A stretch of DNA of 9,945 nucleotides, taken from UMGS172 sp964634675 (GTDB lineage: Bacteria; Bacillota; Clostridia; Oscillospirales; Acutalibacteraceae). Both the position numbers and the translations under genes were made by a program. Shown piece by piece: positions 7,360 to 9,945 of this stretch (positions are counted from its first letter, which is position 1; every line of letters begins with the position of its first letter). The stretch lies in assembly GCA_964634675.1 (NCBI GenBank), contig CAZWLH010000056.1, forward strand, positions 1-9,945. Direction: 5' to 3'. The notes beneath the pieces were generated by a model that saw only the letters and a list, made by a program, of their open reading frames with translations, ran no database searches and had not been told where the DNA came from.

Positions 7360-7918
7360 AATATGTGATAACGTCAATATGAACGACTGCATCGAAACAG
7401 TGCTTTTCGATGAGTCGGCAATAAAGGATATAGTAAGCCGCTTAGGCAAGCAGATATCCGAGGACTACAAGGGTAAAAGGCTGCTTCTTGTCAGCGTTCT
7501 CAAGGGCTCGGTGGTATTTATGGCCGACCTTATGAGAAGCATTACCATTCCCTGCGAGATCGACTTTATGGTAGTTTCGTCTTACGGAGCAGGCACCAGA
7601 ACAAGCGGTAACGTTAAGATCGTCAAGGATCTCAATATAGATATAAAGGACTATGACCTTTTGATAGTTGAGGATATTCTCGATTCGGGAGTTACTCTTT
7701 CGACCTTGAAAAATATGCTTGAGGGAAGAAAGCCCGCAAGTGTTAAAATATGTACCTTCTTCGATAAACCCGAGCGCAGAAAGGCCGATATCAAGGCCGA
7801 CTATTCGGGAGCCAACGTTCCCGATGAATTTATCGTAGGCTACGGACTCGACTATGATGAAAAGTTCCGCAACCTGCCTTATGTCGGTGTGCTGAAGCGT
7901 GAGTGTTACGAGGATTGA
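7352..7918 (+). CDS. hpt: Hypoxanthine(-guanine) phosphoribosyltransferase
   Basis: This purine-salvage enzyme transfers phosphoribose from PRPP to hypoxanthine or guanine to make IMP or GMP in the cytoplasm. The product has 188 residues (Bacillus HprT 180). The PRPP loop LKGSVVF is at 50-56, the flexible catalytic loop SSYGAGT at 76-82, and the PRPP-binding signature VEDILDSGVTL at 106-116 with adjacent acidic residues E107-D108. The purine-binding end, with GYGLDYDEKFRNLPYVG, is at 163-179. The start overlaps the last 8 bases of tilS, so translation is probably coupled. tilS-hpt-ftsH is a conserved Firmicutes order. In Firmicutes this enzyme is inhibited by (p)ppGpp; this is known of the family and not visible here. 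Preference for hypoxanthine over guanine cannot be decided from sequence alone. Confidence 0.95.
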   Translation: MGKICDNVNMNDCIETVLFDESAIKDIVSRLGKQISEDYKGKRLLLVSVLKGSVVFMADLMRSITIPCEIDFMVVSSYGAGTRTSGNVKIVKDLNIDIKDYDLLIVEDILDSGVTLSTLKNMLEGRKPASVKICTFFDKPERRKADIKADYSGANVPDEFIVGYGLDYDEKFRNLPYVGVLKRECYED

Positions 7919-7936
7919 TAAGAAAAGGAGCAGATC

Positions 7937-9781
7937 ATGAATAAAGTAACCAAAGTACTTTTGAGCATTTTTATACCGATCATACTTCTGGCCGCCGTTG
8001 CCGGAGTGGTATACAGCTCAAACACCGCCGAGAAGACCGACTACTCGACCGTCGTTCAGCAGTTTTATAACGATGAAGTTAAGGAAGCCGAGCTCAATAT
8101 GTATGACGGCACGCTGAAATACGTTACAAGAGCCGACGGCAAGACACACTCGATAACCGTTGTCAGCGACGTGTTCTACTACGATCTCCGCGATATCATC
8201 AAGGAAAAGAACACCAATGACAATCCTGCCGACGATATAGTTATGAACTATAAGCGCGGCGGAGAGGGTTCTTGGCTCACGAGTATGCTTCCGAGCCTGC
8301 TTGTTACGGTCGTTGTTTTCGTTATCTTCATTTTCGTTATGCGTAAGATGAGTGCGGGAATGGGCGGCGACAAGACCATGTCGTTCGGAAAGGCGCGAAT
8401 CAAGAAGGCCGAGGACGACAAGCGCAAGACCACCTTTGCCGATGTTGCCGGTGCCGATGAAGAAAAAGAGGAAATGGCAGAGATCGTTCAGTTCCTCAAG
8501 GATCCCAAAAAGTTTAACGATCTCGGTGCGAGAATTCCCAAGGGAGTGCTGCTTGTAGGCCCTCCGGGAACAGGTAAGACCTTGCTTGCACGTGCCGTCG
8601 CAGGTGAAGCGGGCGTACCGTTCTTTTTCATCTCGGGCTCGGATTTCGTCGAAATGTTCGTCGGTGTCGGTGCTTCACGTGTACGTGATCTTTTCGATCA
8701 GGCAAAGAAGAATTCTCCGTCGATCATCTTTATCGATGAGATAGATGCGGTCGGACGTCAGAGAGGCGCAGGTCTCGGCGGCGGACACGACGAGCGTGAG
8801 CAGACCCTTAACCAGCTGCTTGTTGAAATGGACGGATTCGGCGCAAATGAGGGTGTTATCATCATTGCCGCAACCAACCGCCCCGATATTCTCGATAAGG
8901 CATTGCTCCGTCCGGGTCGTTTTGACCGCCAGATAACCGTAAACTATCCCGATGTCAATGGCAGAGAAGAGATACTTAAGGTACACGCACGTACCAAGCC
9001 GCTCGGCCCCGATGTTAACCTCAAGACAATAGCACAGTCGACTGCCGGCTTTACCGGTGCCGATCTCGAAAACCTTTTGAACGAAGCCGCCCTGCTTGCC
9101 GCCCGTGCCAACCGCAAGGCCGTTACCGAGCAGGATGTTGAAGAGGCTACCATTAAGGTTATGATGGGTGCCGAGAAAAAGTCGAGGGTCATTAAGGAAA
9201 AGGACAAGATGATAACCTCTTACCACGAGGCAGGTCACGCCGTTGTTTCCTATTTCCTCCCGACACAGGACCCCGTTCATCAGATATCCATTATTCCGCG
9301 CGGAATGGCCGCAGGCTTTACAATGTATCTGCCCGAGCAGGATAACGGTCACGTTACCAAAACCAAGATGGAAGAGGATATTTGCTCCCTGCTCGGCGGA
9401 CGTGCCGCAGAAGAGCTTACTCAGGATGATATCTGCACCGGCGCTTCCAACGATATCGAGCGTGCGACCGAGCTTGCCCACAATATGGTCACCAAGTTTG
9501 GTATGAGTGCCAAGGTCGGACTTGTCAAGCTCGGATCCGGCAACAACGAGGTATTCCTCGGACGTGATTTCTCGTCGACCCCCAACTATTCCGAAAATAT
9601 GGCCGCCGTTATCGACGGTGAGGTACGTGACATTATTATGACTCAGTACGACAAGGCCAAATCGCTTCTCACCGCCAATATGGATAAGGTTCATAAGGTG
9701 GCACAGCAGCTTTTCGTTAACGAAAAGATAAGCGGTGATGCTTTCCGTGCAATAATGAGCGGCGAATCGGCAGGCGAATAA
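7937..9781 (+). CDS. ftsH: ATP-dependent zinc metalloprotease FtsH
   Basis: FtsH is a hexameric membrane protease that unfolds and degrades membrane and regulatory proteins. The product has 614 residues (Bacillus about 637). It has a first membrane helix (about 6-27), an extracytoplasmic domain (about 28-112) and a second helix (about 117-136). The AAA+ domain carries Walker A GPPGTGKT (208-215), the pore motif FVG (241-243), Walker B with D267-E268, and the second region of homology around 312-331 with arginine fingers R325 and R328. The zinc site HEAGH is at 430-434, and D506 (ASNDIERAT) is the likely third ligand. All active-site residues are present. The ATG has AAGGAG at 7925-7930, 6 nt upstream, and lies 18 nt after hpt. 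It is the last gene of the operon. Confidence 0.97.
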   Translation: MNKVTKVLLSIFIPIILLAAVAGVVYSSNTAEKTDYSTVVQQFYNDEVKEAELNMYDGTLKYVTRADGKTHSITVVSDVFYYDLRDIIKEKNTNDNPADDIVMNYKRGGEGSWLTSMLPSLLVTVVVFVIFIFVMRKMSAGMGGDKTMSFGKARIKKAEDDKRKTTFADVAGADEEKEEMAEIVQFLKDPKKFNDLGARIPKGVLLVGPPGTGKTLLARAVAGEAGVPFFFISGSDFVEMFVGVGASRVRDLFDQAKKNSPSIIFIDEIDAVGRQRGAGLGGGHDEREQTLNQLLVEMDGFGANEGVIIIAATNRPDILDKALLRPGRFDRQITVNYPDVNGREEILKVHARTKPLGPDVNLKTIAQSTAGFTGADLENLLNEAALLAARANRKAVTEQDVEEATIKVMMGAEKKSRVIKEKDKMITSYHEAGHAVVSYFLPTQDPVHQISIIPRGMAAGFTMYLPEQDNGHVTKTKMEEDICSLLGGRAAEELTQDDICTGASNDIERATELAHNMVTKFGMSAKVGLVKLGSGNNEVFLGRDFSSTPNYSENMAAVIDGEVRDIIMTQYDKAKSLLTANMDKVHKVAQQLFVNEKISGDAFRAIMSGESAGE

Positions 9782-9790
9782 TAATCCAAG

Positions 9791-9834
9791 ACTGTTGAAA
9801 GCTTTCCGCAAATGCCGGGTGGTCGTAAAACAGT
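9791..9834 (+). repeat. Inverted repeats just after ftsH
   Basis: ACTGTT (9791-9796) and AACAGT (9829-9834) form a 6-bp inverted repeat. Inside it is the perfect 10-base palindrome GAAAGCTTTC (9797-9806). The outer repeat is followed by an A-rich rather than T-rich run, so it does not look like a + strand intrinsic terminator. It could affect the 3' end of the ftsH message, or be incidental. Confidence 0.3.
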
Positions 9835-9842
9835 AAAATTTA

Positions 9843-9867
9843 AAAATGGCGAAAACCATTGGTTTTC
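9843..9867 (-). terminator. Probable intrinsic terminator for a convergent - strand gene
   Basis: GAAAACC (9851-9857) and GGTTTTC (9861-9867) make a perfect 7-bp stem with a 3-nt loop. Read on the - strand the hairpin is followed after 4 nt by TTTTT (9847-9843) and further Ts. It lies about 20 nt beyond the stop of the possible - strand gene at 9888. On the + strand the stem is followed by AAGGGGCGG with no T run, so it is a poor terminator for ftsH, although some bidirectional effect is possible. The stem is rather AT-rich, which limits confidence. Confidence 0.45.
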
Positions 9868-9873
9868 AAGGGG

Positions 9874-9895
9874 CGGCGTGACGGAAGTCATGCCG
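9874..9895. repeat. 9-bp hairpin with GGAA tetraloop
   Basis: CGGCGTGAC (9874-9882) pairs with GTCATGCCG (9887-9895) over 9 bp with one G-U wobble on the + strand RNA. It encloses a GGAA loop, a member of the stable GNRA class. GGG before it and CCC after it (9899-9901) could add pairs across a TTT bulge. The following sequence has only short T runs (TTTCCCGTTTC), so it is an imperfect + strand terminator at best. It may still stop or protect the ftsH transcript. It includes the stop codon of the possible - strand gene. Confidence 0.5.
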
Positions 9896-9945
9896 TTTCC
9901 CGTTTCATCAGTTCTTCCAGAGGGATGAATCCCAGTCCATCATAC
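9888..9945 (-). CDS. Possible C-terminal end of a convergent gene (partial)
   Basis: On the - strand one frame is open from the window edge for 18 codons and ends in TGA at 9890-9888. Its residues include GFIPLEELMKRE, which reads like a natural helical C-terminus. The other two - strand frames stop almost at once. Support comes from the hairpin and T run lying just beyond the stop in the same direction, as expected at the end of a transcription unit. I do not recognise the family. Eighteen open codons can occur by chance, so this is tentative; the rest of the gene would lie to the right of the window. Confidence 0.35.
   Translation of the reverse strand, partial: YDGLGFIPLEELMKRETA

Noticed and set aside
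8675..9859. 394-codon open frame on the - strand opposite ftsH
   Set aside because: It is antisense to FtsH with all its motifs intact on the + strand, and is explained by the same codon bias. No good ribosome binding site or family resemblance was noticed.
1..9945. CRISPR array, tRNA, rRNA, insertion sequence or prophage content
   Set aside because: No regularly spaced repeats, cloverleaf, transposase motif or phage gene was seen; the window is almost entirely filled by seven housekeeping genes.

Overview
This window is a compact chromosomal housekeeping locus of a low-to-mid GC Gram-positive bacterium. It is most likely a member of the Clostridia, perhaps Oscillospirales (Ruminococcaceae-like). 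The reasons are strong AGGAGG-type ribosome binding sites, a TTG start, a TTGACA-N17-TAAAAT promoter, frequent ATA isoleucine codons alongside many GCC/GGC codons, and gene content and order typical of Firmicutes (RNase J, GdpP-type c-di-AMP phosphodiesterase, gdpP-rplI-dnaB, tilS-hpt-ftsH). The lineage is an inference from style and content, not from a phylogenetic marker search.

Layout. Positions 1-84 are AT-rich and hold no recognisable gene. A near-consensus vegetative promoter lies at 85-113, followed by a leader of about 110 nt. Seven genes then run head to tail on the + strand: rnj (230-2149), gdpP (2178-4151), rplI (4172-4612), dnaB (4640-6013), tilS (6013-7359), hpt (7352-7918) and ftsH (7937-9781). 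Gaps are 28, 20 and 27 nt, then overlaps of 1 and 8 nt, then an 18-nt gap. No terminator-like hairpin with a T tract is seen in any gap, so the seven genes probably form one operon with translational coupling in the dnaB-tilS-hpt part. After ftsH, 9782-9945 is non-coding on the + strand and carries two good hairpins. On the - strand the last 57 bases read as the C-terminal end of a possible convergent gene (stop at 9888-9890), followed in its own direction by a hairpin and T run.

Function. The genes cover mRNA decay (RNase J), c-di-AMP breakdown (GdpP), translation (L9; TilS for tRNA-Ile decoding), replication (DnaB helicase), purine salvage (Hpt) and membrane proteolysis (FtsH). All seven reading frames are intact and carry the catalytic or binding residues expected of their families, except that the GGDEF-like domain of GdpP is degenerate, as is normal for that family.

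I found no previously undescribed system. The points worth a second look are the joining of two modules that lie apart in Bacillus, a lysine-rich extension on RNase J, a locally AT-rich stretch with a palindrome inside tilS, and the structured right edge with its possible convergent gene.
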